A stretch of DNA of 64,000 nucleotides from Streptomyces iconiensis (GTDB lineage Bacteria > Actinomycetota > Actinomycetes > Streptomycetales > Streptomycetaceae): NCBI RefSeq assembly GCF_028657195.3, contig NZ_JANCPR020000041.1, positions 19,648 through 83,647 of the forward strand, read 5' to 3'. The notes under the pieces are model-generated. The model saw only the letters and a program-made list of their open reading frames with translations. It did not search any database and had not been told where the DNA came from. A program made the position numbers and the translations under genes. Below, piece after piece: positions 52,004-60,499 of the stretch; position 1 is the first letter of the stretch, and each line of letters begins with the position of its first letter.

Positions 52004-54969
52004 GCGCAGTGCTGAACCCTTCCCCACCACCCGTACCGTCTGTACCGCCCGTTCGGCCCGTACCGCCCGTACGTTCCGCGTCCCGCCGGCTCGTCGTCGT
52101 CGGGCATGGGATGGTCGGGCACCGCCTGGTGGAGTCCCTCATCTCCCGGGACATGGAGGGGAGTTGGCGGGTCACCGTGCTCGGGGAGGAGGGCAGGCCC
52201 GCGTACGACAGGGTGGCGCTCTCCACCTGTTTCGACGGCGCCGACGAGGCGGCGCTGCGCCTGCCACCGCACGACGCCGCACGTGTCGACGTGCGGCCGG
52301 GCGACCCGGCGACGGGCGTCGACCGCACGGCCCGCACCGTGACCACCGCCTCGGGAGCGCGGATGCCGTACGACGCGCTCGTACTCGCCACCGGGTCGCG
52401 GCCGTTCGTGCCACCCGTGCCGGGGAGCGGGGCGCCTGGCTGCCTTGTCTACCGGACGCTGGACGACATCGACGCGATCCGGGCAGCAGCCGCCCGTGTC
52501 GGAGGCGAAGGCAGGACCGGGGCCGGACGCGGGGGGAGTACGGGTGGCGGGGTCGGCGTAGTCGTCGGGGGCGGGCTCCTCGGGCTGGAGGCGGCGAACG
52601 CGCTGCGCCTTCTCGGGCTGGCCCCGCACGTGGTCGAGCTGGCACCGCACCTGATGGCGACCCAACTGGACGCGGGCGGCGGCGCGTTGCTCGGCCGCAT
52701 GGTGGGGGAGTTGGGCGTGACCGTCCACACGGGTACCGGTACCGAGCGCGTGGTCACCGACCCGGCGACAGGGCGGGTCACCGCAGTCGAACTCACCGAC
52801 GGCACCCACCTGGACACGGGCCTTGTCCTCTTCGCCGCAGGCGTGCGGCCACGCGACGAACTCGCCCGCGAGGCCGGACTGCGTGTGGGCGAGCGGGGCG
52901 GAGTGGTCGTGGACGCGACCTGCCGGTCGGTGACGGACCCACACGTGTGGGCCGTCGGCGAGGTCGCCTGCGTGAACGGCAGAACGCTCGGACTGGTCGC
53001 CCCGGGCTACGCCATGGCCGAGACCGTTGTGGGCCAACTCCTCACCGGGGGCGGCGAGTACGGCGAGTACGGCGAGCGCGCTGCGTACGGTGCGACTGGC
53101 GCGACTGGCGCGACTGGCGCGACTGGCGCGCATGACGGGGACGCCGGGGACGACGGGGACGACGCGAGCGCCACGGGTGCCGCGAGCGCCGCGGGCTCCG
53201 AGGACGGCGCGGGCTCCGAGGACGGCGCGGGCTCCGGGGGCGCCGCGAGCAGCACGGGCGCCAGGGACGGTGTGAGCGTCACGGCCTCCGAGGGTGCCGC
53301 CGGCCCCGTCGGCTCCGCGAACACCGCAAAGACCACGACTGGCACGACCACCAGGACCTCCGCAACTGACAAGCCATCGCTCCCCGTCGGCGCCGACACC
53401 TCCACACAGCTCAAGCTCCTCGGTGTGGACGTGGCCTCGTTCGGGGACGCGCTCGGGGTCACGCCGGGTGCGTTGGAGGTCGTACTCAACGATCCCGTCG
53501 CCGCGACCTACGGCAAGCTCGTCGTCTCGGACGACGCCAGGACGCTGCTGGGCGGCATTCTGGTCGGCGACGCGTCGGCCTACCCGCTGCTGAGGCCGCT
53601 GGTCGGAAGTGCGCTGCCGGGCGACCCCGGCGCGCTGCTGGCGCCGGGCAGCGCGGAGGGTGGCGTGGGCGGTGGCGTGGCGGCGTTGCCCGACGGCGCA
53701 CAGGTGTGCAGCTGTCACGCCGTGACGAAGGGCGCGCTGACCGAGGCCGTCACCGCGCAGGGCTGCACCGATGTGGCCTCGCTCAAGTCCTGTACGCGGG
53801 CCGGTACCGGCTGCGGCTCGTGCGTACCCGCGCTGAAGCGACTGCTGGAGGCGGCCGGGGTCGCACAGTCGCGCGCGCTGTGCGAGCACTTCGCGCACTC
53901 GCGCGCCGACCTGTACGAGATCGTCGCGGCCACCGGCATCACCACGTTCTCCGAACTGGTGGCACAGCACGGGCGCGGCCGGGGCTGTGACGTGTGCAAG
54001 CCCGCCGTCGCCTCCATCCTCGCCTCCCGCGACAGCGCCACCCACATCCTCGACGGCGAACACGGCGCGCTCCAGGACACCAACGACCGCCACCTCGCCA
54101 ACATGCAGCGCAACGGCACGTACTCCGTCGTACCCCGCATCCCCGGAGGGGAGATCACTCCGGCCCGGCTCATTGTGCTCGGCGAGGTGGCCAGGGACTT
54201 CGGGCTGTATACGAAGATCACGGGCGGGCAGCGGATCGACCTGCTGGGTGCCCGGCTCGAACAGCTCCCGGCCATCTGGCGGCGCCTGACCGACGCCGGT
54301 TTCGAATCGGGACACGCGTACGGGAAGGCCCTGCGCACCGTGAAGTCGTGTGTGGGTTCCGCCTGGTGCCGGTACGGGGTCGGGGACGCGGTGGGCCTCG
54401 CGATCGAACTGGAGCTGCGCTACCGAGGGCTGCGGAGCCCACACAAGATCAAGGCGGGGGTCTCGGGGTGTGCGCGCGAGTGCGCCGAGGCGCGGAGCAA
54501 GGACTTCGGCATCATCGCCACGGAGAACGGCTGGAACCTGTACGTGGGCGGGAACGGCGGATTCACACCCCGCCACGCCGAACTGCTGGTGGCCGACCTG
54601 GACCGGGACGCGCTCGTGCGCGCGATCGACCGCTTCCTGATGTTCTACGTGCGTACCGCCGACCGCCTCCAGCGCACCGCCGCCTGGATCGAGGCCATGG
54701 ACGGCGGGCTCGACCACCTGCGCGCCGTGATCATGGACGACTCGCTGGGCATTTGCGGCGAACTGGACGCGGCGATGGAGCGCCATGTGGGCGCCTACCG
54801 CGACGAATGGCGCGGCGTGCTCGAAGACCCCGCGAAACTGGCCCGCTTCCACTCCTTCGTCAACGCCCCCGACACCCCTGACCCCGCGATCTCCTTCGCC
54901 GTCGAGCGCGACCAGCCGGTGCCGCTCGGATTCCCCGCCGTACCGCGAGAGAAGGTGACCGTCGCATGA
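52000..54969 (+). CDS. nirB: nitrite reductase [NAD(P)H] large subunit
   Basis: A 989-residue siroheme enzyme reducing nitrite to ammonia. Order: FAD/NAD domain (25-350, with VVVGHGMVGHRLVESL and VVVGGGLLGLEAANAL), a 115-residue low-complexity insert (352-467), BFD-type [2Fe-2S] domain (CSCHAVTKGALTEAV, TGCGSCVPALKRLL), then the sulfite/nitrite reductase domain with siroheme/[4Fe-4S] cysteines in KSCVGSAWC and SGCARECAEA. The insert lies at a domain border and includes GATGATGATGATG, encoded by a 9-bp repeat. GTG start overlapping the upstream stop; a Pro-rich leader of 25 residues precedes the FAD fold. Confidence 0.93.
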   Translation: MSAVLNPSPPPVPSVPPVRPVPPVRSASRRLVVVGHGMVGHRLVESLISRDMEGSWRVTVLGEEGRPAYDRVALSTCFDGADEAALRLPPHDAARVDVRPGDPATGVDRTARTVTTASGARMPYDALVLATGSRPFVPPVPGSGAPGCLVYRTLDDIDAIRAAAARVGGEGRTGAGRGGSTGGGVGVVVGGGLLGLEAANALRLLGLAPHVVELAPHLMATQLDAGGGALLGRMVGELGVTVHTGTGTERVVTDPATGRVTAVELTDGTHLDTGLVLFAAGVRPRDELAREAGLRVGERGGVVVDATCRSVTDPHVWAVGEVACVNGRTLGLVAPGYAMAETVVGQLLTGGGEYGEYGERAAYGATGATGATGATGAHDGDAGDDGDDASATGAASAAGSEDGAGSEDGAGSGGAASSTGARDGVSVTASEGAAGPVGSANTAKTTTGTTTRTSATDKPSLPVGADTSTQLKLLGVDVASFGDALGVTPGALEVVLNDPVAATYGKLVVSDDARTLLGGILVGDASAYPLLRPLVGSALPGDPGALLAPGSAEGGVGGGVAALPDGAQVCSCHAVTKGALTEAVTAQGCTDVASLKSCTRAGTGCGSCVPALKRLLEAAGVAQSRALCEHFAHSRADLYEIVAATGITTFSELVAQHGRGRGCDVCKPAVASILASRDSATHILDGEHGALQDTNDRHLANMQRNGTYSVVPRIPGGEITPARLIVLGEVARDFGLYTKITGGQRIDLLGARLEQLPAIWRRLTDAGFESGHAYGKALRTVKSCVGSAWCRYGVGDAVGLAIELELRYRGLRSPHKIKAGVSGCARECAEARSKDFGIIATENGWNLYVGGNGGFTPRHAELLVADLDRDALVRAIDRFLMFYVRTADRLQRTAAWIEAMDGGLDHLRAVIMDDSLGICGELDAAMERHVGAYRDEWRGVLEDPAKLARFHSFVNAPDTPDPAISFAVERDQPVPLGFPAVPREKVTVA
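53092..53127 (+). repeat. 9-bp tandem repeat, four perfect copies, coding
   Basis: Four perfect copies of GCGACTGGC inside nirB, preceded by GGCGAGTAC repeats (53053-53079) and followed by two copies of an 18-bp unit encoding GSEDGA (from about 53189). Confidence 0.9.
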
Positions 54970-55595
54970 CCCTCCACCCTGTGGACTCCCCGCAAAACCC
55001 GTACTCCTCGCAGAGCCCGTACTCCCCGCAAAGCCCGTACTCCCCGCAACCCCCGCAACCCGCGCTACCTCCGCCTGCGTCCGCGTCGGTGCCTGCGTCC
55101 GGGTCCGTGCCCGCGTCCGCGTCCGTACTTGGGCCCGTACCGGCATTCGCGCCCGGCCCCGGCTCCCGATCCCTGGCGGCGAGCGACAAGGGCCCCGCTT
55201 CCCGATGGACCCCCGTCTGCCCCGTGGACGACCTCCCGCCCGAACAGGGCCGCGCCGCGCTCCTCCCCTGCGGCGCCACCGTCGCGCTCTTCCGCCTGCA
55301 CACGGGAGCGCTGCACGCGGTCGGCAACGTGGACCCCTTCAGCGGGGCACCCGTCATCTGCCACGGCATCGTCGGCGACAGCGGCGGCACGCCGGTGGTG
55401 ACCGGGCCGCTCGGCAAGGAAACGTTCGAACTGAGCACCGGGCGCCGCCTGAACGACGACGCCGGGGACGGTACCGAGGTGTCCCTGCCGGTGTACGGAG
55501 TCCGGGCGGTGGACGGCGTGGTCGAGGTGTCGCCCGCCGGCATGACCGGGCAGTCGCCCGGAGGCGTGCCCCTGAGTGACGGCCCGCAGGTGTGA
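54966..55595 (+). CDS. nirD: nitrite reductase [NAD(P)H] small subunit
   Basis: A 209-residue protein whose residues 80-195 are a Rieske-fold NirD (WTPVCPVDDLPPEQGRAALL, NVDPFSGAPVICHGIVGD, PLGKETFELSTGRRL). As in other NirD proteins the iron-sulfur ligands are not all present. The first 78 residues are an unusual Pro/Ser/Tyr-rich extension with repeats of QSPYSP. It overlaps nirB by 4 bases. Confidence 0.9.
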   Translation: MTLHPVDSPQNPYSSQSPYSPQSPYSPQPPQPALPPPASASVPASGSVPASASVLGPVPAFAPGPGSRSLAASDKGPASRWTPVCPVDDLPPEQGRAALLPCGATVALFRLHTGALHAVGNVDPFSGAPVICHGIVGDSGGTPVVTGPLGKETFELSTGRRLNDDAGDGTEVSLPVYGVRAVDGVVEVSPAGMTGQSPGGVPLSDGPQV

Positions 55596-55665
55596 CTGAG
55601 CCGGCAGGTGTGACTGAGCCGGTAGGTGTGACTGAGGTGACGCCTGGCGGAAACGCAGGGGAAAC
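55586..55665 (+). promoter_or_regulatory. 18-bp tandem repeat with GlnR-like half-sites before nnaR
   Basis: Three 18-bp units related to GCAGGTGTGACTGAGCCG (55586-55639) include the nirD stop codon. Each contains GTGAC, a match to the gTnAC half-site; a fourth GTGAC lies at 55637. Two GAAAC half-sites follow at 55650 and 55661, six bases apart. The layout suggests an expanded binding region for GlnR and/or NnaR, although the strict gTnAC-n6-GaAAC spacing is not met. Confidence 0.45.
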
Positions 55666-55709
55666 GGGGCTCGGGTGACGATGTCCCTTTACCACCGGAG
55701 GGAGACGGA

Positions 55710-57170
55710 GTGACGGCACGCCTGTCGCGGAACCGTACGGGTACGGGCCCGGCGCCACCACTGGCCGGGTTCACGGTCGCGGTCACGGCCGCGCGCCGTG
55801 CGGAGGAACTGGGAGCGCTGCTGGAGCGGCGGGGCGCGGCCGTGCTGTACGCGCCCGCACTGCGTATCGCCCCCCTGGCCGACGACGCACAACTGCGGGA
55901 AACCACAAGGCAGTTGACCGACCGGCCACCGGACGTGGTGGTCGCCACGACGGGGATCGGGTTCCGCGGCTGGGTCGAGGCGGCGGACGGCTGGGGCGAG
56001 GGCGAGGCACTACGGGGCACGCTGGCGCGTGCCGAACTGCTGGCGCGGGGGCCCAAAACATGCGGCGCCATCCGTGCGGCCGGGCTGCGTGAGGCGTGGT
56101 CGCCGGGTTCCGAGTCCTCGACCGAGGTGCTCGAACGGCTGCTCGCGCGGGACGATCTGGCCGGGCGCCGCATCGCCGTACAACTGCACGGGGAACCCCT
56201 GCGGGACTTCATCGACGCCCTGCGGTGCGCCGGCGCCGAGGTGGTACCGGTCGCCGTGTACAGGTGGACGGCGCCCCTCGACCTGGCGCCGCTCGACCGC
56301 TTGCTGGAGACGCTGGTGAACGGCGGTGTGGACGCCGTCACCTTCACCAGCGCCCTCGCCGCCGCCGGGCTCTTCGCCCGCGCGGAGGAACGGGGCGTGA
56401 CCGAGGAGCTGACCCGCGCACTGCGGGACCGTACCCAGTCGGCCTGCGTGGGCCCCGTCACCGCGGCGCCGCTCCTCGCCCGTGACCTCCCCGCCTACTG
56501 GCCCGACCGCTTCCGCGTCGGCGCACTCGTCCGCCTGCTCGGCGAGCGCCTGCCCGCAGCGGCCCCCCGGCTGCCCGTCGCGGGGCACACCCTCGAACTG
56601 CGCGGCACAGCCGTCCTCGTGGACGGCGAACCCCGGCCTGTGCACCCGGGCCCCCTGGCCGTGCTCCGCGCCCTGGCCCGCCGCCCCGGCCAGGTGCTCT
56701 CCTGCGCCGAACTGCTCCCCGCCCTCCCCGGAGGCGGCGCCGACGAACACGCGGTGGAAGCGGCCGTGGGCCGGCTGCGTACGGCGCTGGGCGTCCCGGG
56801 CGTGGTACAGACCGTGGTCAAACGGGGCTACCGGATCGCCTGGGACGCGGGCGACTGCGGTGACCGTGGCGACGGTGATGGCCGGAGTGGCCGTGGCGAC
56901 GGCGGTGACGGTGATGCCCGCGGTGGCCGTGGCGACGGTGATGACCGGAGTGGCCGTGCCGACGGTGACGCCCGCGGTGACCGTGGCGACGGCGGTGACC
57001 GCGGCGACGGCGGTGATGGCGGTGACCGCAGCGATCGTGGCGATCGCGATGCCCGTGGCGACGGCGCTGCCCGTGGCGACCGCGATGACCGCGATGACTG
57101 TCGAGATCTCGATGACTGCCGAGACCGCGGTGGCCGCACACCGAGCGGACGCGGAAACATACGTGGGTGA
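55710..57170 (+). CDS. nnaR: HemD-like / winged-helix regulator of nitrate assimilation
   Basis: A 486-residue protein. Residues 20-265 resemble uroporphyrinogen-III synthase (VAVTAARRAEELGALLERRGA...), and residues 285-375 form an OmpR-type winged helix (GPLAVLRALARRPGQVLSCAELL, VEAAVGRLRTALG, VVKRGYRI). This is the architecture of NnaR, which works with GlnR at nitrate/nitrite genes in S. coelicolor; whether the HemD part is catalytic is unclear. A Gly/Asp/Arg tail (380-486) is encoded by a degenerate 6/9-bp repeat. GTG start with GGAGGGAG upstream; overlaps the chelatase gene by 8 bases. Confidence 0.85.
   Translation: MTARLSRNRTGTGPAPPLAGFTVAVTAARRAEELGALLERRGAAVLYAPALRIAPLADDAQLRETTRQLTDRPPDVVVATTGIGFRGWVEAADGWGEGEALRGTLARAELLARGPKTCGAIRAAGLREAWSPGSESSTEVLERLLARDDLAGRRIAVQLHGEPLRDFIDALRCAGAEVVPVAVYRWTAPLDLAPLDRLLETLVNGGVDAVTFTSALAAAGLFARAEERGVTEELTRALRDRTQSACVGPVTAAPLLARDLPAYWPDRFRVGALVRLLGERLPAAAPRLPVAGHTLELRGTAVLVDGEPRPVHPGPLAVLRALARRPGQVLSCAELLPALPGGGADEHAVEAAVGRLRTALGVPGVVQTVVKRGYRIAWDAGDCGDRGDGDGRSGRGDGGDGDARGGRGDGDDRSGRADGDARGDRGDGGDRGDGGDGGDRSDRGDRDARGDGAARGDRDDRDDCRDLDDCRDRGGRTPSGRGNIRG
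56848..57125 (+). repeat. degenerate GAC/GGC-rich minisatellite, coding
   Basis: About 275 bases of repeats such as CGTGGCGACGGTGATG encode the GDRGDGDGRSGR-type tail of NnaR. The other plus frame is open too (Val/Ala/Met-rich), so the chelatase start is hard to place by frame alone. Confidence 0.75.
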
Positions 57171-58029
57171 GAGGTCGGCACCGGGGCCGTCCGTGCTGCT
57201 CGTCGTGCACGGCACCCGGCGCGAAGCGGGGGCGCGGGTCGCCGAGACGCTGCGGTGTGCCCTCACCCGGCGGACCGGCCGCGCCGTCCACCTCGCCCAT
57301 GCCGACGTACGCGCTCCCGATGTCGCCGGGGCGCTCGCCCGGCTCCCCGGCCCCGTCACGCTCGTTCCCGCGTTCCTCGCCTCCGGCTACCACGTACGCA
57401 CCGACATCCCCGCGCAGATCGAACGGGCAGGTCGCACCGATGTCCACGTGACGCCGCCCCTCGGCCCAGCCCCCGCGCTGCTGCCCGCGCTGGTCGACCG
57501 CCTGGCGGAGAGCGGCGCGCGGACCTTCGGATACGGGGACGCACTCGTGCTCGCGGGCGCCGGTTCCTCCGATCCGGGCGCCCGCGCCGAAGTCGAGGGC
57601 ATGGCAGGCCGGTTGGGGCGGCTGCTGAGCTGTCCCGTATCCGTCGGCTGGGCCGCGACCTCCGCACCCTCCGTCGCCGATACGGTCGCCCGCCTCCGCG
57701 CCGAGGGTGCCCGCCACATCGCCGTCGCCACCTGGCTCCTGGCCCCCGGCCTCTTCGCCGACCGACTCCACACGGCCGGTGCCGACACTGTGGCAGCACC
57801 GCTCGCCGCGCACCCCGCCGTGGTCGCACTCCTCGCGGAACGGGCCACCGACGGGCCGCCCGCGTCCGGTTCGGCGCCGGCGCCGAAGCGGGGGGCGGTG
57901 CCAGCACCTGTGTCGGCGGCGGCGGTGTCTCCGGCACCGGTGCGGGAACCAGCGTCAGTGCCGGTGCCAGCACCGATGCCGATGCCGATGCCCACGGCAG
58001 TGGGGGAGCGCCGCACGGCGCGAGCCTGA
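57163..58029 (+). CDS. sirohydrochlorin (ferro)chelatase, CbiX/SirB type
   Basis: A 288-residue, two-domain chelatase that inserts metal into sirohydrochlorin; next to nirB it most likely makes siroheme. The likely metal histidines are in LLVVHGTRREAG and ASGYHVRTDIP, with a second-domain copy around VLAGAGSSDPGA. A Pro/Ala/Val tail starts near residue 228. I use the GTG overlapping the nnaR stop; an ATG 17 codons upstream (57112) is an alternative. Confidence 0.87.
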   Translation: MGERSAPGPSVLLVVHGTRREAGARVAETLRCALTRRTGRAVHLAHADVRAPDVAGALARLPGPVTLVPAFLASGYHVRTDIPAQIERAGRTDVHVTPPLGPAPALLPALVDRLAESGARTFGYGDALVLAGAGSSDPGARAEVEGMAGRLGRLLSCPVSVGWAATSAPSVADTVARLRAEGARHIAVATWLLAPGLFADRLHTAGADTVAAPLAAHPAVVALLAERATDGPPASGSAPAPKRGAVPAPVSAAAVSPAPVREPASVPVPAPMPMPMPTAVGERRTARA

Positions 58030-58300
58030 CGACCGCGTGCCTTGCCCGTGTCCCTCGGCACGGCGCTCTCCGGGCCGCGCCTCCCGGGCCGCGTTCCCGG
58101 GGCGTCGGCTCCCTCGGGCCGTGTTCTCCGAGGTTCTCCGAGCTGCCTTCCGGGGCTCGCTCCCCGAACACCGTGATGTGGGCCGGGCCGGCTCCCAGGA
58201 CAGTGCGCTCCGGGCTCTCCTGGGCTCTTCGCCCCTTCCGGGGTGCTGTCCGCGATGCGGACGCACTCGTGTGCGGCGTGAGAGGGCTATGGCATACTCC

Positions 58301-58434
58301 TGGCCAGGTCACGAGCGACAGCGATCAAGGCCCCGGCCCGCTGTCCGGCAACCCTCCGTCCGTGGCGGGGTGCCCCGGGTGATGACCAGGCCGTGGGACA
58401 GCAAGGTCCGCGGCAAGCGCGGATCCCTCATGCC
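58301..58434 (+). ncRNA. SAM-IV riboswitch
   Basis: The sequence matches the conserved core of SAM-IV RNAs: GGTCACGAGCGACAGCG, CCGGCAACCCTCC, GGGGTGCCCCGGGTGATGACC. P1 pairs GGTCA (58307-58311) with TGACC (58383-58387); another stem pairs GACAGCG with CGCTGTC. A downstream stem CCGCG-GCAAG-CGCGG follows. SAM-IV riboswitches sense S-adenosylmethionine in actinobacteria. It lies about 160 bases upstream of the SufS-like gene. The 58030-58300 stretch upstream is GC-rich and holds no gene I can support. Confidence 0.88.
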
Positions 58435-58464
58435 AGGGGTCCTGGTCTACGAGGGAGTTCCCCA

Positions 58465-58485
58465 GTGAGTCAGCGAATGCGCTAG
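58465..58485 (+). CDS. possible six-residue leader peptide
   Basis: GTG AGT CAG CGA ATG CGC TAG would encode MSQRMR, with GAGGGAG 7 bases upstream. Its stop codon touches the left arm of the following hairpin, so a translating ribosome would disturb that hairpin. It lies between the riboswitch and the gene. The ORF is very short and could be chance. Confidence 0.35.
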   Translation: MSQRMR

Positions 58486-58500
58486 GGCCGCAGGCCCCTT
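58485..58500 (+). terminator. hairpin in the SufS-like leader (candidate attenuator)
   Basis: GGGCC-GCA-GGCCC followed by CTTTCC. A 5-bp GC stem with a short T run, placed between riboswitch and gene, suits conditional termination. Confidence 0.45.
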
Positions 58501-58595
58501 TCCGTTCACCGGTTTCCGGTTCCTTTCCGCGCGCCGCTTCCGCGTTGGACGTGTGCGCGCGTCATCGACTCGATCCTGCCTACGGGAGCTTCGCC

Positions 58596-60140
58596 ATGCC
58601 GTTTTCCGCCGCCGCCTCCACGGCTGCCACCCCCACCGACACTGTCGGCCCCTCCACCCCCGCAGCCTCTGCCGCCTCCGCTGCCTCTGCGATCTCCGGG
58701 GCCTCTGCGATCTCCGGGGCGTCCGCCGCGCCCAGCTCATCGGGCACCTCCACCACCTCGGGCACCCCGGGCACCTCCCCGGACCCCTCCTGTTCCGACC
58801 AGGCCCTTCCGCTTCCCCTCCCGGTTCTCGGCCGTGACGTGAGCGTTCCGCTGGTGACCGGCGGCGAGGTGACATACGCCGCACTGGACTACGCGGCCAG
58901 CGCGCCCGCGCTCCAGCGGGTGTGGGACGACGTCGCCGCGTACGCGCCGTACTACGGCAGCGTGCACCGGGGTGCCGGGTACCTCTCGCAGCTCTCGACG
59001 GAACTGTTCGAGCAGAGCAGGGCCGCCGTCGCTGAGTTCGTGGGATGCGGCGAGGGCGACCAGGTGGTGTTCACGCGGGCGACGACCGACTCGCTCAACC
59101 TCCTGTCCGCGGCGCTCCCCACCGGGACCCGGGTGTACGTGTTCGAGTCCGAGCACCACGCCTCGCTGCTGCCGTGGCGCGGCCACGACGTGACGTACCT
59201 GGACGCGCCCCGCTCGCCCGAACAGGCCGTCGCCACACTGGAGTCGGCGCTGCACGGCGCCCCGCGCGGCCCCAAGCTGGTGTGCGTGACCGGCGCCTCG
59301 AACGTGACCGGTGAGGTGTGGCCCGTACGCGAACTCGCGCGCGCCGCCCACCGGCACGGCGCCCGCATCGTCCTTGACGCGGCCCAGCTCGCGCCGCACA
59401 GGCCGGTGCGGATCGGGGAACTGGAGGTCGACTGGGTCGCCTTCTCCGGGCACAAGCTGTACGCGCCCTTCGGCGCCGGCGTGCTCGCGGGCCGCGCCGA
59501 CTGGCTGCGCGAGGCCGAGCCGTACCTCGCGGGCGGCGGCGCCAGCCGTAAGGTCGCACGGCGCGACGACGGCGGTGTGGACGTCGAGTGGCACACCAAC
59601 GCGGCACGCCACGAGGCCGGTTCGCCCAACGTCATCGGCGCCTACGCCCTCGCCTCCGCCTGCCGCGCCCTGACCGAGGCGGGCTTCGCACGCCTCGTCG
59701 CACGCGAGGAGGAGCTGCTGGAGAAGCTGCGTGCCGGGCTCGCCGCGGTGCCCGAGGTGTCGGTCCTCGCACTGTTCGGCGACGAAGCGGACCGGGTCGG
59801 CGTGCTCTCGTTCGTCGTCGACGGCTGGAACAGCTCCCACTTCGCCGCCGCGCTCTCCGCCGAGTACGGCATCGGCGTACGCGACGGCCTCTTCTGCGCC
59901 CACCCGCTGCTGCGTACCCTCCTCGGCCAGGAGGACGACGCACCCGGCGAGTGCGGCGCACCGGACGCCGAGCCGGGTGAGCGGTCGCTGAACGCCGTAC
60001 GGGTCAGCTTCGGCGCCGGAACCCCCGACGAGCACGTGGAACGGTTCGTCGCCGCCGTCACCGAACTCGTACGCGACGGCGCCCGCTGGGGCTACCGCAC
60101 CGAGGAAGGCCGCTGCGTCCCGGACCGCGAGGCGGGCTGA
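58596..60140 (+). CDS. SufS-like class V aminotransferase (probable cysteine desulfurase)
   Basis: A 514-residue PLP enzyme. After a low-complexity Ala/Ser/Thr N-terminus (about 1-70) comes LDYAASAPALQRVW, the His-rich FESEHHASLLPWRG, the PLP-lysine motif VAFSGHKLYAPFGAGVL and GVRDGLFCAHPLL, matching the RxGxxCAxPL loop of group II cysteine desulfurases. SAM-IV control points to sulfur amino-acid metabolism; the exact substrate is not certain. The ATG has GGGAG 8 bases upstream. Confidence 0.85.
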   Translation: MPFSAAASTAATPTDTVGPSTPAASAASAASAISGASAISGASAAPSSSGTSTTSGTPGTSPDPSCSDQALPLPLPVLGRDVSVPLVTGGEVTYAALDYAASAPALQRVWDDVAAYAPYYGSVHRGAGYLSQLSTELFEQSRAAVAEFVGCGEGDQVVFTRATTDSLNLLSAALPTGTRVYVFESEHHASLLPWRGHDVTYLDAPRSPEQAVATLESALHGAPRGPKLVCVTGASNVTGEVWPVRELARAAHRHGARIVLDAAQLAPHRPVRIGELEVDWVAFSGHKLYAPFGAGVLAGRADWLREAEPYLAGGGASRKVARRDDGGVDVEWHTNAARHEAGSPNVIGAYALASACRALTEAGFARLVAREEELLEKLRAGLAAVPEVSVLALFGDEADRVGVLSFVVDGWNSSHFAAALSAEYGIGVRDGLFCAHPLLRTLLGQEDDAPGECGAPDAEPGERSLNAVRVSFGAGTPDEHVERFVAAVTELVRDGARWGYRTEEGRCVPDREAG

Positions 60141-60499
60141 AGCGCTGAGCGGGGCGCGCTCAGCGAGTTGGCTGAACGGGGCGGGCTGAGTGAGGCGCGC
60201 TGAACGAGGTGGGTCGGCCGTGTCCGGCGCACGTGGTGGCCGCCCGGCCTCATGCGCGGGCGGCCACCACATGCCCGGTCGCCCAGCCGGCCCGCGAACG
60301 TCATGGCCACCACACCCACCACACCCACGGCGCCGACCAGCCCGAACAGCCCGAACAGCCCGGCATCGCCGCCTCGGACCAGCCGAAGCGGGCCCGTGAG
60401 GAGGAAGGCGAGCGCGGTCAACTGCACGCTGTACGGGGCGAGCGCGGACGCGTAACCGACGACGACCTGCACGTCGACCGCCGTCAGTGCCATCAGCAC
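60092..60499 (-). pseudogene. possibly truncated small membrane protein
   Basis: An open frame of 135 codons begins MLMALTAVDVQVVVGYASAL and has about three hydrophobic helices up to VAMTFAGRLGDRAC, with strong third-position GC. Coding-like sequence (PTLLART) extends upstream of the first possible start, which cuts into the first helix, and the last 45 residues look non-coding and run into the end of the SufS-like gene. It may be a decaying gene or one with a non-standard start. No function recognised. Confidence 0.45.
60143..60165 (+). terminator. hairpin after the SufS-like gene
   Basis: CGCTGAGCG and CGCTCAGCG form a perfect 9-bp stem with loop GGGCG, directly after the stop codon. Confidence 0.6.

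Noticed and set aside
51799..55146. Very long minus-strand open frame opposite nirB
   Set aside because: Composition is typical of an antisense shadow and the plus strand has clear NirB domains and coupling to its neighbours.
58465..58500. T-box or cobalamin riboswitch instead of SAM-IV
   Set aside because: The upstream core matches SAM-IV features, and no T-box or B12-box sequence is present.
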